DNA of 64,000 bases from Mucilaginibacter polytrichastri (GCF_001911425.1 NZ_MPPL01000001.1:4278287-4342286); one strand, 5' to 3'; numbered from the stretch's first letter, positions 26,988-36,438 are shown. Numbers and translations: made by a program. Notes: a model not told the origin generated them from the letters alone.

Positions 26988-29897
26988 TCAGGTACCGTAT
27001 TCTGGTGTGGTTACTTCGCTTTCTTCAAACTCATAATCCGTTAACGGAGGACATGAGCAAATTAAAGTACGATCGCCATAGGTATCGTTTACGCGGCCAA
27101 CTGAGGGCCAGAATTTGTATTGCGCTACGTAAGGCAGCGGGAAAGCTGCTTTTTGGCGGGTGTATGAATGTTCCCACTCGTTGGCTGTAATTACAGCAGC
27201 GGTGTGGGGTGCATTTTTCAATGGGTTATCTGTTTTATCTGAGATGCCTTTTTCTACACTGTCAATCTCGTAACGGATAGCAATCATAGCATCGCAGAAA
27301 CGGTCGAGCTCGTGTTTTGGCTCAGATTCGGTTGGCTCAACCATTACCGTACCCGCAACCGGGAATGATACAGTTGGCGCGTGGAAACCATAATCCATTA
27401 AACGTTTAGCAATATCGGTAACCTCAACGCCAAAGTTTTTAAATGAACGGCAATCCAAAATCATTTCGTGTGCACAACGGCCGTTACTACCTATGTAAAG
27501 CACAGGGTAATGAGCCTCCAGACGCGATTTAATATAGTTAGCGTTCAGGATAGCATATTTTGTAGCGTTGGTTAATCCCTCGCCGCCCATCATGGCTATA
27601 TAAGCATGAGAGATGATGAGGATAGATGCAGACCCCCAGGGTGCTGCAGAAACAGCAGGGATAGATTTGCCTTTATCAATATCAACAACCGCATGGCCGG
27701 GTAAGTAAGGTACTAAGTGTGCTGCTACACCAATTGGGCCCATGCCCGGGCCCCCGCCACCGTGAGGGATACAGAAAGTTTTATGTAAGTTAAGGTGACA
27801 AACATCGGCACCAATATTAGCAGGACTAGTTAGGCCTACCTGTGCGTTCATGTTGGCGCCATCCATATAAACTTGGCCACCGTTAGCGTGTATAATTTCG
27901 CAGATCTCGATGATAGATTCTTCGAACACACCATGGGTTGATGGGTAAGTTACCATCAAACAAGATAGTTCGTTTTTATATTGCTCGGCGCGGGCTTTTA
28001 AATCAGCCACATCTATATTTCCGTTATCGTCGCATTTAACTACCACTATCTTCATACCGGCCATAGCTGCCGATGCCGGGTTAGTACCATGTGCAGATGA
28101 AGGGATCAGCGCAATATTGCGGTGGCTGTCGCCCCTATCGTTATGATAAGCACGAATTACCATTAAACCTGCGTATTCGCCTTGTGCGCCTGCATTTGGC
28201 TGTAAGCTCATGGCTGCAAAGCCGGTGATTTCACTTAACCAGTCGTTCAGTTCGCTAAAGATCTGCATATAACCGCCAACCTGATCGGTTGGTGCAAATG
28301 GGTGCATTTTGCTAAACTCGGCCCAGGTAACCGGTACCATTTCGGTGGTTGCATTTAGTTTCATGGTACATGACCCTAAGGCAATCATCGAATGGCATAA
28401 TGAAAGATCTTTAGCTTCCAGCGATTTAATGTAACGCAGCATTTCATGTTCTGAATGGTGCGAGTTAAAGATAGCGTGGGTTAAAATTTCGCCCGTACGT
28501 TGTAAATCGGCAGGGATAACGGTCTCAATGCTGCCCTTCAATTCTTCGAAAGCTACATCATTAATGGTTTTGCCTTTAACCTTGGCGAAGAAACGAACGA
28601 TGGTTTCGATATCCTGCGGGCTGGTAGTTTCATCTAAAGAGATGGTTACTACCGAACCTTTGTAGTGCAGGTTCATTTCGTTGTTTAATGCCTCGCTGTG
28701 TACCGGGTTAGCTAATACGCCTAAGTCAAACTTAAGTGTATCGAAATACGTATCGTTTAACTGCTCGTAGCCTAATTGTTTTAACGACTCGGCCAATAAA
28801 ACACTTAAGCCATGGATACGCTCGGCAATTAACTTAATGCCTTGCGGGCCATGATAAACGGCATACATACCAGCCATAATAGCTAATAATGCTTGTGCGG
28901 TACAAATATTTGAAGTTGCTTTATCGCGGCGGATGTGCTGCTCGCGGGTTTGCAAGGCCATACGCAGTGCATAGTTGCCAGCGCTATCGATAGTTACACC
29001 GATGATACGGCCGGGGATAGAACGTTTGTATTCTTCTTTAGTAGCAAAAAACGCAGCGTGCGGGCCACCAAATCCCATAGGTATGCCAAAGCGTTGCGAA
29101 GTACCAACCACAATATCAGCACCCCATTGTCCCGGTGGCGTTAGCAGTACCAAACTCATTAAGTCGGCTACTACGGTTAATTTTATATTTTTTTGATGCG
29201 CTGCGGCGGCAAAATCTGTGTAGTTATATACGTTACCATCGCCTGCCGGATATTGAACTATCGCGCCAAACATCTGGTCGTTTAGTTCAGCAGTACGGTA
29301 GTCGCCAATTTGTAGTTGGATACCGTAAGGCTCAGAACGTGTTTTTAAAATATCGATAGTTTGCGGGAACACATCTTCAGAAACGAAGAAAATGTTTGCT
29401 GCCGTATTTTTACGCAAACTATATTGCATAAACATGGCTTCGGCAGCTGCGGTACCTTCATCCAGTAAAGATGCATTGGCAATTTCCATCCCGGTTAAAT
29501 CAATAACCATGGTTTGGAAGTTTAACAATGCCTGTAAACGGCCTTGTGCAATTTCGGCCTGGTAAGGTGTGTATTGCGTATACCATCCCGGGTTTTCCAG
29601 GATATTGCGCTGGATAACGCCCGGTACAATTACATCATAATAACCCTGACCGATGTATGATTTAAACACCTTGTTTTTCGAAGCAGTTTGCTTCAGGGTA
29701 TTCAGGTAATCGAACTCGCTTTTGGCAGCGGGCAGGTTAAGCGGTTGCTTTAACCTGATCTTAGCCGGCACGGTTTGCTCAATCAGCTGATCTAATGATT
29801 CGGCCTTTACAGTTTTCAGCATTTTGGCTGTATCTGCTTCGTTAGTCGCAATATGTCTGGCTTGAAATTTTTCCTGGTAATTGATATTGATACTCAT
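26988..29897 (-). CDS. gcvP: Glycine dehydrogenase (decarboxylating), P-protein
   Basis: 969 residues, a full-length single-chain P-protein with two homologous halves. The N-terminal half starts FQARHIATNEADTAKML and includes IGQGYYDVIVPGVIQRNI. The C-terminal half has the PLP lysine in LNLHKTFCIPHGGGGPG and the MGPIGVAAHL loop. It decarboxylates glycine and passes the aminomethyl group to the H-protein. gcvT and gcvH are not adjacent, as is normal in this phylum. It has its own promoter (29926-29956) and terminator. Confidence 0.97.
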   Translation of the reverse strand: MSININYQEKFQARHIATNEADTAKMLKTVKAESLDQLIEQTVPAKIRLKQPLNLPAAKSEFDYLNTLKQTASKNKVFKSYIGQGYYDVIVPGVIQRNILENPGWYTQYTPYQAEIAQGRLQALLNFQTMVIDLTGMEIANASLLDEGTAAAEAMFMQYSLRKNTAANIFFVSEDVFPQTIDILKTRSEPYGIQLQIGDYRTAELNDQMFGAIVQYPAGDGNVYNYTDFAAAAHQKNIKLTVVADLMSLVLLTPPGQWGADIVVGTSQRFGIPMGFGGPHAAFFATKEEYKRSIPGRIIGVTIDSAGNYALRMALQTREQHIRRDKATSNICTAQALLAIMAGMYAVYHGPQGIKLIAERIHGLSVLLAESLKQLGYEQLNDTYFDTLKFDLGVLANPVHSEALNNEMNLHYKGSVVTISLDETTSPQDIETIVRFFAKVKGKTINDVAFEELKGSIETVIPADLQRTGEILTHAIFNSHHSEHEMLRYIKSLEAKDLSLCHSMIALGSCTMKLNATTEMVPVTWAEFSKMHPFAPTDQVGGYMQIFSELNDWLSEITGFAAMSLQPNAGAQGEYAGLMVIRAYHNDRGDSHRNIALIPSSAHGTNPASAAMAGMKIVVVKCDDNGNIDVADLKARAEQYKNELSCLMVTYPSTHGVFEESIIEICEIIHANGGQVYMDGANMNAQVGLTSPANIGADVCHLNLHKTFCIPHGGGGPGMGPIGVAAHLVPYLPGHAVVDIDKGKSIPAVSAAPWGSASILIISHAYIAMMGGEGLTNATKYAILNANYIKSRLEAHYPVLYIGSNGRCAHEMILDCRSFKNFGVEVTDIAKRLMDYGFHAPTVSFPVAGTVMVEPTESEPKHELDRFCDAMIAIRYEIDSVEKGISDKTDNPLKNAPHTAAVITANEWEHSYTRQKAAFPLPYVAQYKFWPSVGRVNDTYGDRTLICSCPPLTDYEFEESEVTTPEYGT

Positions 29898-29925
29898 GTA
29901 CGGAACCCCTCGCGTTTTAATGCCG

Positions 29926-29956
29926 CAAAGGTAAGATTTTACCAGTTGAGTAACAA
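29926..29956 (-). promoter_or_regulatory. Promoter of gcvP
   Basis: On the minus strand TACCTTTG (29933-29926) matches TAnnTTTG exactly, with TTG at 29956-29954, a 20-nt spacing as expected for the Bacteroidota housekeeping sigma factor. Predicted leader about 20 nt, too short for a glycine riboswitch. Confidence 0.65.
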
Positions 29957-30037
29957 TTAGTAAAGCAATACTTACAATAGAATTAACATTATTATTAGAC
30001 CTTAAAAACGACCGATTTTATAGAGTATTGGAAGAGT

Positions 30038-30799
30038 TTATATCGTACCAGCAGTACCTACCTCTTCCCCGTCAGACGGAATGTTTGATAAACGCTGTAA
30101 ATACATCTGTATCGTGTTCTCCAAACCATAATATAAAGCATCGCTGATGAGTGCATGGCCTATGCTTACCTCCAGCAAACCGGGTACGTTATCAGCAAAA
30201 TATTTCAGGTTGTTCAGGTCCAGATCGTGGCCTGCGTTTAAACCCAAGCCTACTTGCTGCGCTTTTTTTGCAGCCAGAATATACGGAGCGGCAGCAAGCT
30301 CATTGCCCTGGTTATAATGGATGGCATAACCTTCGGTATAAAGCTCTACCCTGTCTGTCCCGGTTTCGGCAGCAGCTTCTATCATCTCGGCAATGGGGTC
30401 AACAAATAAAGACACGCGGATGCCCTGGTCTTTAAAGCGCTTTACCACATCTGTAAGGTATGCCTTGTTAGTAATAGTATCCCAGCCGTGGTTGGAGGTT
30501 AGCTGCCCCAATGCATCGGGCACTAAAGTTACCTGGTGTGGTTTTGTAGCCAATACCAACTCTACAAATTTTTCTTCGTCGCAGTTGCCTTCAATATTAA
30601 ACTCTGTAGTTAAGCTCTGTTTCAGCGCGTAAACATCGGCATAACGGATGTGGCGCTCATCGGGCCGCGGGTGCACGGTGATGCCTTGCGCGCCAAAGGC
30701 TTCGCAATCTTTGGCTACTTGCAGCAAATCGGGGTTGTTACCACCTCTTGAATTACGCAGTGTTGCAATTTTATTGATATTGACAGATAATCGGGTCAT
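30038..30799 (-). CDS. pdxJ: Pyridoxine 5'-phosphate synthase
   Basis: 253 residues. Starts RLSVNINKIATLRNSRGG, then GITVHPRPDERHIRYADV, FNIEGNCDEEF-like segment (EFNIEGNCDEEKF), LVPDALGQLTSNHGWD, ELYTEGYA and LGLNAGHDLDLNNL: all PdxJ hallmarks. It condenses 3-amino-2-oxopropyl phosphate with DXP to make PNP. The C-terminus has an extra tail of about 12 residues. Divergent from the deacetylase-like gene, 101 nt between starts. Confidence 0.95.
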   Translation of the reverse strand: MTRLSVNINKIATLRNSRGGNNPDLLQVAKDCEAFGAQGITVHPRPDERHIRYADVYALKQSLTTEFNIEGNCDEEKFVELVLATKPHQVTLVPDALGQLTSNHGWDTITNKAYLTDVVKRFKDQGIRVSLFVDPIAEMIEAAAETGTDRVELYTEGYAIHYNQGNELAAAPYILAAKKAQQVGLGLNAGHDLDLNNLKYFADNVPGLLEVSIGHALISDALYYGLENTIQMYLQRLSNIPSDGEEVGTAGTI

Positions 30800-30900
30800 T
30801 GTTGTAATATTGAAGTACGGAGGTAAATATCCTATTAGTGTTTAACAACGCAAACATTTTTATGATTAATTTATTTTTAAATATTGCTTAACCGCTACTT

Positions 30901-31884
30901 ATGAAACTTAAATTATTTACGCTTTTCCTACTCATATACACTCTGCAGGCCCGCTCACAGGCCAGGTATAACCAGATAAAAGATTATAAAGTTTTTTTTG
31001 GCTGGGCGCATCATGCACCGCAAGATTGGGTAGCTATCCGCCAGTTTACAGACTACAACAAAAGTTATTACCTGCTGGTGAACCCGCAAACCCTGGAAAC
31101 CAAAGTTGATGACAGCAGCTTTTACCAGGTAAAACCCATGAGTGCGGATGAAGCCAAAGTGTTTTTTAAAAGTACCCCATACGAAAAGGCGTTGCGTAAG
31201 GCAGAAAACTCCTCTATCATGATACAGGATGCCGGGATAGAGCGCGGCCTGCCTAAAGAAACAGGCATCAGCCTAACGGCCGACCTATGCCCATCGCACA
31301 AGCCTTTAGACCGCCGCATTTTTACCGACATATTTAACGAATTTAAAAAGGTAGAGCGGCCTGTACCCGTGGCGCTTTCTGTAACCGGCATTTGGATGAA
31401 CAAACACCAGGAAGACCTGGCCTGGCTAAAAGACATGCAGGCCAAACATGAGATCTATATCACGTGGATCAATCATTCGTACAATCACCGGGTAAGCAAA
31501 AGCGCACCTTTAAAAGAAAACTTTTTGCTGGAGCCGGGCACCAACATCAGTTATGAAGTTTTGAAGACCGAGAAAGACATGCTGGCAAACGGACTACTGC
31601 CGTCGGTATTTTTCCGCTTCCCGGGCCTGGTATCAGATCAGCAATTGGTTTTCAGCATTACCAGTTTCGGGCTGATACCCATTGGTACCGATGCATGGCT
31701 GGCCAAAGGGCAGCAACCGCAGGCGGGCAGTATTGTGCTGATACACGGCAACGGGAATGAACCTGTAGGTGTGAATGATTTCATTAAACTACTGCAATCA
31801 AAAACTAAATCGATTGCCAACAAGCAATGGTTATTGTATGATTTGCGGGAGAGTGTTGATGAAGAATTTGCAGATGACAAGTAG
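30901..31884 (+). CDS. Secreted polysaccharide-deacetylase-like (NodB-fold) protein
   Basis: 327 residues. A signal peptide ends ARSQA. A leader region (about 20-125) is not recognised. NodB-like motifs follow: ISLTADLCPSHKPLDRR (motif 1, one Asp where the canonical T-F-D-D has two), ITWINHSYNHRVS (motif 2, HSxxH intact), FFRFPGLVSD (motif 3, R-x-P-G) and IVLIHGNGNEP (His near the end). The metal-binding histidines are present, so an active or altered-specificity deacetylase is possible. Substrate unknown. Confidence 0.75.
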   Translation: MKLKLFTLFLLIYTLQARSQARYNQIKDYKVFFGWAHHAPQDWVAIRQFTDYNKSYYLLVNPQTLETKVDDSSFYQVKPMSADEAKVFFKSTPYEKALRKAENSSIMIQDAGIERGLPKETGISLTADLCPSHKPLDRRIFTDIFNEFKKVERPVPVALSVTGIWMNKHQEDLAWLKDMQAKHEIYITWINHSYNHRVSKSAPLKENFLLEPGTNISYEVLKTEKDMLANGLLPSVFFRFPGLVSDQQLVFSITSFGLIPIGTDAWLAKGQQPQAGSIVLIHGNGNEPVGVNDFIKLLQSKTKSIANKQWLLYDLRESVDEEFADDK

Positions 31885-32006
31885 TATATCACTTGTACTT
31901 CAGCAATAACGATCACCTAAAAAACATTCATCGCCACACCATGTTTTATACAACAAACCGTAACATTTTATCTACAAACCCATCCAATAACAAATAAAAA
32001 CAAATC

Positions 32007-32339
32007 ATGGACCATTCATTAATAACAACCAGTACCAGTTTAGAAGGGTATAAAATAACAAAGCATTTGGGTGTTGTACGTGGCATTACTGTGCGCAGCC
32101 GCAGTGCGCTGGGCAATATTGCCGGTGGGTTTCAATCGTTATTTGGCGGCCGGTTATCTATCTATGTAGAACTGTGCGAGAATACCCGCGAAGAAGCCTA
32201 CCAGTTATTAATACAACATGCCCAGGCCATTGGCGCTAATGCCATTATTAACATGCGTTATGATGCTAATGAAATTATGCAGGGTATAACCGAGGTGCTG
32301 GCTTACGGTACAGCGGTGATAGTAGAAAAAACAGTATAA
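32007..32339 (+). CDS. YbjQ/UPF0145-family protein
   Basis: 110 residues, standard length. Opening LITTSTSLEGYKITKHLGVV followed by RGITVRSRSALGNI, and the C-terminal AQAIGANAIINMRYDANEI. YbjQ proteins form small oligomers with a dodecin-like or heavy-metal-domain-like fold; function unknown. A strong bidirectional terminator follows. Confidence 0.92.
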   Translation: MDHSLITTSTSLEGYKITKHLGVVRGITVRSRSALGNIAGGFQSLFGGRLSIYVELCENTREEAYQLLIQHAQAIGANAIINMRYDANEIMQGITEVLAYGTAVIVEKTV

Positions 32340-32348
32340 TTATTCATA

Positions 32349-32383
32349 TTAAAGAGGTTCCGGTAAATTCCGGAACTCTTTAA
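32349..32383. terminator. Bidirectional terminator between ybjQ and sdpI
   Basis: AAAGAGGTTCCGG and CCGGAACTCTTT pair (one bulged G) around TAAATT, in a short gap between convergent genes. Confidence 0.85.
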
Positions 32384-32401
32384 TTTATCTGTTAATAGAT
32401 A

Positions 32402-33061
32402 TTACTTAGCCGTATGCATTTTAAAATACCGGTAAGAATAAACCATCGGTACGATGGATAGTAAGGCTATAAAACCTAAAAATACATCTACACCCAGCTG
32501 GCCATGGATAATTAGCATAAGCGCCGTTAGCACAATGCCACCGCCTACCCATAGTTTACCTGCCAAACGGTGTGTAGCACGCCAGTTATCTTCGCTTTCC
32601 AATGTCCAGGGGATACGGATACCTACAAAATAATTAGGTTTTACATTGTACATCATGTTACCCAAAAATACAAACAGCAGGCTTATAATTACGAACTCTA
32701 AGTTATCGTATTTAAACCCATTATGCACCACTGCATAAATAATGGTTAGCGATATCAGCGACAAAAACGATACAATACCGAAACCTATTTTGTTAAAATT
32801 ATCCTCGCCATATTTCACCTGCCTTTTAGGATCAATTGATGGTAAAAACCTCATTAACAAATAAGCAGCCGCGCTTGCACCGCCCGTAATGGCCATTAAA
32901 AAAATAACATCTGCGCGTGGACCAAAACCATCCGGCTTTCCCTGAATGCCGAAATGAATGGGGACAGTTTCCGGTAGTTGCTTATAAACCACAGCCAGAT
33001 AAACAAAGGGTAATACCCAGATAATTAAAAGGAGCAGATCGCTCGGGTTAAACTTTTTCAT
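32402..33061 (-). CDS. SdpI-family integral membrane protein
   Basis: 219 residues, about six membrane segments. The DUF1648 part has LPFVYLAVVYKQLPETVPIH followed by FGIQGKPDGFG. The SdpI part has NMMYNVKPNYFVGIRIPWTL followed by ESEDNWRATHRLAGKLW, the strongest family signature. In Bacillus, SdpI gives immunity to the SdpC toxin and relieves SdpR repression by sequestering it at the membrane. Here it follows the SdpR-like gene by 18 nt, but no SdpC-like toxin gene is visible nearby. Confidence 0.92.
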   Translation of the reverse strand: MKKFNPSDLLLLIIWVLPFVYLAVVYKQLPETVPIHFGIQGKPDGFGPRADVIFLMAITGGASAAAYLLMRFLPSIDPKRQVKYGEDNFNKIGFGIVSFLSLISLTIIYAVVHNGFKYDNLEFVIISLLFVFLGNMMYNVKPNYFVGIRIPWTLESEDNWRATHRLAGKLWVGGGIVLTALMLIIHGQLGVDVFLGFIALLSIVPMVYSYRYFKMHTAK

Positions 33062-33079
33062 GATGGTGCAAGGTTATTT

Positions 33080-33334
33080 TTAAGATTTAAATTGCATAAT
33101 CCACTTCAGCATTTCATCCATTACCGTGGTGTTTAAAGCGTAATAAACAAACTGGCCCTCTTTAACAGATACCACCAGGCCGGCCTGTCGCAACAGGTCG
33201 AGATGATGGGATATGCTGGGTTTCGAAATATTGAACTTGTCGGCTATTTCACCGGCTGTCAGGTCTTTCTCTTTCAGGTACTCCAATATTTCCCGTCGGG
33301 TTTGGTCGTTTAATGCTTTAAAAAGAAGGTTCAA
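33080..33334 (-). CDS. ArsR-type autorepressor, SdpR family
   Basis: 84 residues, a single winged helix. LLFKALNDQTRREILEYLKE, DLTAGEIADKFNISKPSISH (recognition helix), HLDLLRQAGLVVSVKEGQFV. No metal-binding cysteines, as in SdpR. Co-transcribed with sdpI; a perfect inverted repeat at 33352-33373 upstream is the likely autoregulatory operator. Confidence 0.92.
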   Translation of the reverse strand: MNLLFKALNDQTRREILEYLKEKDLTAGEIADKFNISKPSISHHLDLLRQAGLVVSVKEGQFVYYALNTTVMDEMLKWIMQFKS

Positions 33335-33351
33335 TACTTTGGCTGATTATA

Positions 33352-33373
33352 TATTTAGACAAATATCTAAATA
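33352..33373. promoter_or_regulatory. Probable SdpR operator
   Basis: Perfect 8-bp inverted repeat TATTTAGA / TCTAAATA with a 6-nt spacer, ending 18 nt upstream of the sdpR ATG, in the expected promoter region. Confidence 0.7.
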
Positions 33374-33422
33374 TTATTGTAAAGAACAAGAGATTAGGCT
33401 ATTATATTTTATTCGGAAACAA

Positions 33423-33456
33423 AAAAGGCTTCAGATCACATGATCTGAAGCCTTTT
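33423..33456 (-). terminator. Terminator after ahcY
   Basis: Perfect 12-bp stem GGCTTCAGATCA / TGATCTGAAGCC with A and T runs on both sides, 32 nt past the ahcY stop. Confidence 0.92.
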
Positions 33457-33487
33457 ACTATCAAATTAGCCTTTCGACTAAAAAATA

Positions 33488-34804
33488 TTAATATCTGTAA
33501 TACTCTGGTTTAAACGGACCATCAACAGTTACACCGATATACTCGGCCTGATCCTGATCCAGTACTTCCAGTTCTACACCAATTTTGGCAAGGTGTAAAC
33601 GGGCAACTTTTTCGTCCAGGTGTTTAGGTAAAGTATAAACTTTGTTTTCGTATTGATCTGTGTGTAACCAAAGCTCTAATTGTGCCAGTGTTTGGTTGGT
33701 GAAAGAGTTTGACATTACAAAGCTTGGGTGGCCTGTTGCACAACCTAAGTTAACTAAACGGCCTTCGGCTAGTATGATCACATCGCTACCGTCAATTGTA
33801 TATTTATCAACCTGTGGTTTAATTTCAATTTTAGAGTGGCCGTAAGCGTCGTTTAACCAAGCCATATCGATCTCGTTATCAAAGTGGCCGATGTTACAAA
33901 CAATGGCTTTATCTTTCAATGCGCGGAAATGCTCTTCGCGAACAATGTTACAGTTACCTGTAGCCGTTACAACGATATCTGCTTCTTTAATTGCAGTACC
34001 TAGTTTTTTAACTTCAAAGCCTTCCATTGCAGCTTGTAATGCGCAGATCGGGTCGATCTCAGTAACAATAACGCGGACACCTGCATTACGCAATGAATCT
34101 GCAGAACCTTTACCCACATCGCCATAACCGCAAACAACAGCTACTTTACCAGCCATCATTACGTCGGTAGCACGGCGGATCGCGTCTACCAATGATTCGC
34201 GGCAACCGTATTTGTTATCGAATTTCGATTTAGTAACCGAATCATTGATATTGATTGCAGGAACTGGTAAAGTACCATTTTTCATGCGCTCATATAAACG
34301 GTGTACACCGGTAGTAGTTTCTTCAGATAAACCTTTAATACCTGATATCAGTTCAGGGTATTTATCAAATACCATATTGGTTAAATCGCCGCCATCATCC
34401 AAAATCATGTTTAATGGTTTGCGGTCTTCGCCAAAAAATAAAGTTTGCTCAATACACCAGTTAAATTCTTCTTCGTTTAAACCCTTCCAGGCGTAAACAG
34501 AAGTACCTGCGGCAGCAATAGCAGCAGCAGCATGATCTTGTGTGGAGAAGATATTACATGACGACCAGGTAACTTCGGCACCCAGATCAATCAGGGTTTC
34601 AATTAAAACCGCTGTTTGGATAGTCATGTGCAGGCAACCTGCAATACGCGCACCGGCCAATGGCTTAGACGGGCCATACTCTGCACGAAGCGACATTAAG
34701 CCCGGCATTTCTGCTTCGGCAAGTTCTATTTCCTTACGTCCCCACGCAGCTAACGATGGGTCTTTTACTTTACTCTTTACGTACGCAGTCTCTACTGATG
34801 ACAT
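33488..34804 (-). CDS. ahcY: S-adenosylhomocysteine hydrolase
   Basis: 438 residues from the ATG at 34804 (MSSVETAYVKSKVKDPSLA); an ATG eight codons upstream is possible. CLHMTIQTAVLIETL and WSSCNIFSTQDHAAAA bind substrate; VAVVCGYGDVGKGSADSL is the NAD loop; the C-terminus ends KPEYYRY, which reaches the neighbouring subunit. It clears SAH and regenerates homocysteine in the methyl cycle. Own promoter and terminator; no SAH riboswitch is seen in the short leader. Confidence 0.97.
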   Translation of the reverse strand: MSSVETAYVKSKVKDPSLAAWGRKEIELAEAEMPGLMSLRAEYGPSKPLAGARIAGCLHMTIQTAVLIETLIDLGAEVTWSSCNIFSTQDHAAAAIAAAGTSVYAWKGLNEEEFNWCIEQTLFFGEDRKPLNMILDDGGDLTNMVFDKYPELISGIKGLSEETTTGVHRLYERMKNGTLPVPAININDSVTKSKFDNKYGCRESLVDAIRRATDVMMAGKVAVVCGYGDVGKGSADSLRNAGVRVIVTEIDPICALQAAMEGFEVKKLGTAIKEADIVVTATGNCNIVREEHFRALKDKAIVCNIGHFDNEIDMAWLNDAYGHSKIEIKPQVDKYTIDGSDVIILAEGRLVNLGCATGHPSFVMSNSFTNQTLAQLELWLHTDQYENKVYTLPKHLDEKVARLHLAKIGVELEVLDQDQAEYIGVTVDGPFKPEYYRY

Positions 34805-34825
34805 AGTGTTTGTTTTTTTAGACTG

Positions 34826-34833
34826 CAAAATTA
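34826..34833 (-). promoter_or_regulatory. Candidate -7 element for ahcY
   Basis: TAATTTTG on the minus strand, matching TAnnTTTG, 21 nt before the preferred ATG. A TTTTC lies at -33 distance instead of TTG. Confidence 0.45.
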
Positions 34834-34985
34834 ACTAATAAGTATATGAAAATGAAATAGATTAGTTACAACTAATAATTGAGCGTCAAGAATCAAGACA
34901 GGAGAAAACTCCCGGCTATACCAGCCTTGCGCGCGTTTGCAACGCGTATTTTATAAATGCTTTTACTAATACCGCAGCCTAACCT

Positions 34986-35876
34986 TTATTGGTTAAGTGT
35001 TAAATATTGCACGGGGTTGACAGGCTTACCATTGCGGCGCACCTCGTAATGCAAATGCGGCCCGGTTGAGCGGCCTGTTGAGCCTACCTTGCCAATTACA
35101 TCGCCCACAGTTACCCGCTGGCCCTCGTGTACATTAATGCGCGACAGATGCCCGTACCAGGTTTCGATATTACCAATATGCTGTATGCGTACACAGTTGC
35201 CATAACCACCTGCCTTACCGGTAAAAATTACTTTACCACTGGCAGTGCATTTAACAGGGTCGCCCACTTTGCCTTTAAAATCAATGCCGGGATGAAACTC
35301 GTTACGGCCAAAATCAAAGGGGTTACCACGGTAGCCAAAAAACGAAGTAAAGCTGCTGATGCGCGGGTAGCCCATAGGCACCATGGCCACATTGGTAACC
35401 AATTGCTCCAGGTAGCTGTTATACTTTGCATAAAGCTGCAGGTTGCTTACTTTTTTATCGGTACTGGCTTTACCAGTGTTTATGCCTTTAAAGGTAACCG
35501 CCTTTAAGCCACGCTTGCCCAGGTAATCGTTAATTTTTTTTAGTTTGGTTTGGATACCGTCTATGTAATTTAAGGCCTTGTTGTTGGTGCTGTCGCTCGA
35601 TGCCGTAATGGCATCCAGCTTGGTCGAGCTTTCGTCAACCTCATTTCTCAGGGCCGAGATCTGCGACATTAGCCTGGCGTTTTCCTGAGCCTTTTGCTCG
35701 CCGCTATCATGCAGCTGTTTAACGGTGTATGTTAAACATGCTGCCAAACAAACCGCGGTTACGGCTGTTAACTTTAATCTTTTAAAATGTTTAGCTTTTA
35801 CTTGCAATACTTTAGCCTGAAACTCGCTCTCCACCAATACCTCACTCACACCTAAATCTGCTTGTTTTAAGTTCAT
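34986..35876 (-). CDS. Membrane-anchored M23-family peptidase
   Basis: 296 residues. One N-terminal membrane segment (about 34-52, RLKLTAVTAVCLAACLTYTV), a coiled-coil stalk (about 55-150), and a LytM domain with the zinc motifs EFHPGIDFKGKVGDPV (H-x3-D) and GPHLHYEVRRNGKPV (H-x-H). All catalytic ligands are present, so an active cell-wall endopeptidase is likely. Single gene. Confidence 0.93.
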   Translation of the reverse strand: MNLKQADLGVSEVLVESEFQAKVLQVKAKHFKRLKLTAVTAVCLAACLTYTVKQLHDSGEQKAQENARLMSQISALRNEVDESSTKLDAITASSDSTNNKALNYIDGIQTKLKKINDYLGKRGLKAVTFKGINTGKASTDKKVSNLQLYAKYNSYLEQLVTNVAMVPMGYPRISSFTSFFGYRGNPFDFGRNEFHPGIDFKGKVGDPVKCTASGKVIFTGKAGGYGNCVRIQHIGNIETWYGHLSRINVHEGQRVTVGDVIGKVGSTGRSTGPHLHYEVRRNGKPVNPVQYLTLNQ

Positions 35877-35996
35877 ACAATAGTTTAAATTTTTAATCAG
35901 GGTTTTGCCAGCACCTTATGCAGGCACAAGCATTAAAAATAACGTCAACACAATGTTAATATTTTACAGTGTAAAATTATTTCATTACATAATCGT

Positions 35997-36004
35997 TATT
36001 TTTG
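35997..36004 (+). promoter_or_regulatory. Candidate -7 element for the bacilliredoxin gene
   Basis: TATTTTTG matches TAnnTTTG 21 nt before the ATG; no clear -33 element. Confidence 0.4.
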
Positions 36005-36024
36005 TAATCCAAATATATAAGAAA

Positions 36025-36438
36025 ATGATGTACCCAGAATATTTAGTTGCCCCAATGCGGGCAGAATTAACCAACGCAGGCTTTGAGGAGCTGTTGGATG
36101 CCGATGCTGTAAAAGGCGCGGTTGAAAGCGAAGGCACTGTATTGGTAATGGTAAACTCTGTTTGCGGTTGTGCTGCTGCCAATGCACGCCCTGCTGCAAA
36201 AATGGCTGCCGGTTACGAAAAACGCCCAACTAAGTTAGTTACTGTATTTGCAGGTATGGAAAAAGAGGCTGTTGATAGCGCACGTAATTACATGCTGCCT
36301 TACCCTCCGTCATCGCCATCTATGGCTCTGTTTAAAGATGGTAAATTGGTACACATGATAGAGCGCCACCAGATTGAAGGCCGCAACGCCCAAATGATTG
36401 CTGATAACCTGATGCACGCTTTCGATCAATATTGCTAA
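36025..36438 (+). CDS. BrxA/BrxB-family bacilliredoxin
   Basis: 137 residues from ATG 36025 (MMYPEYLVAPMRAELTNAGF); the longer open frame to 35905 has no homologous sequence. The CGC redox motif is in VNSVCGCAAANARPA (Cys47, Cys49), with cis-Pro region PPSSPSMALF. In Bacillus these remove bacillithiol from proteins; Bacteroidota also carry the family. Followed by a strong terminator. Confidence 0.93.
   Translation: MMYPEYLVAPMRAELTNAGFEELLDADAVKGAVESEGTVLVMVNSVCGCAAANARPAAKMAAGYEKRPTKLVTVFAGMEKEAVDSARNYMLPYPPSSPSMALFKDGKLVHMIERHQIEGRNAQMIADNLMHAFDQYC

Noticed and set aside
29898..30037. Glycine riboswitch ahead of gcvP
   Set aside because: The predicted leader is about 20 nt and shows none of the riboswitch core.
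34805..34985. SAH or SAM riboswitch ahead of ahcY
   Set aside because: The leader after the predicted promoter is too short and no conserved core is visible.
35905..36024. 40-residue N-terminal extension of the bacilliredoxin
   Set aside because: The extension covers the predicted promoter and has no similarity to the family, which begins MYPEYL.
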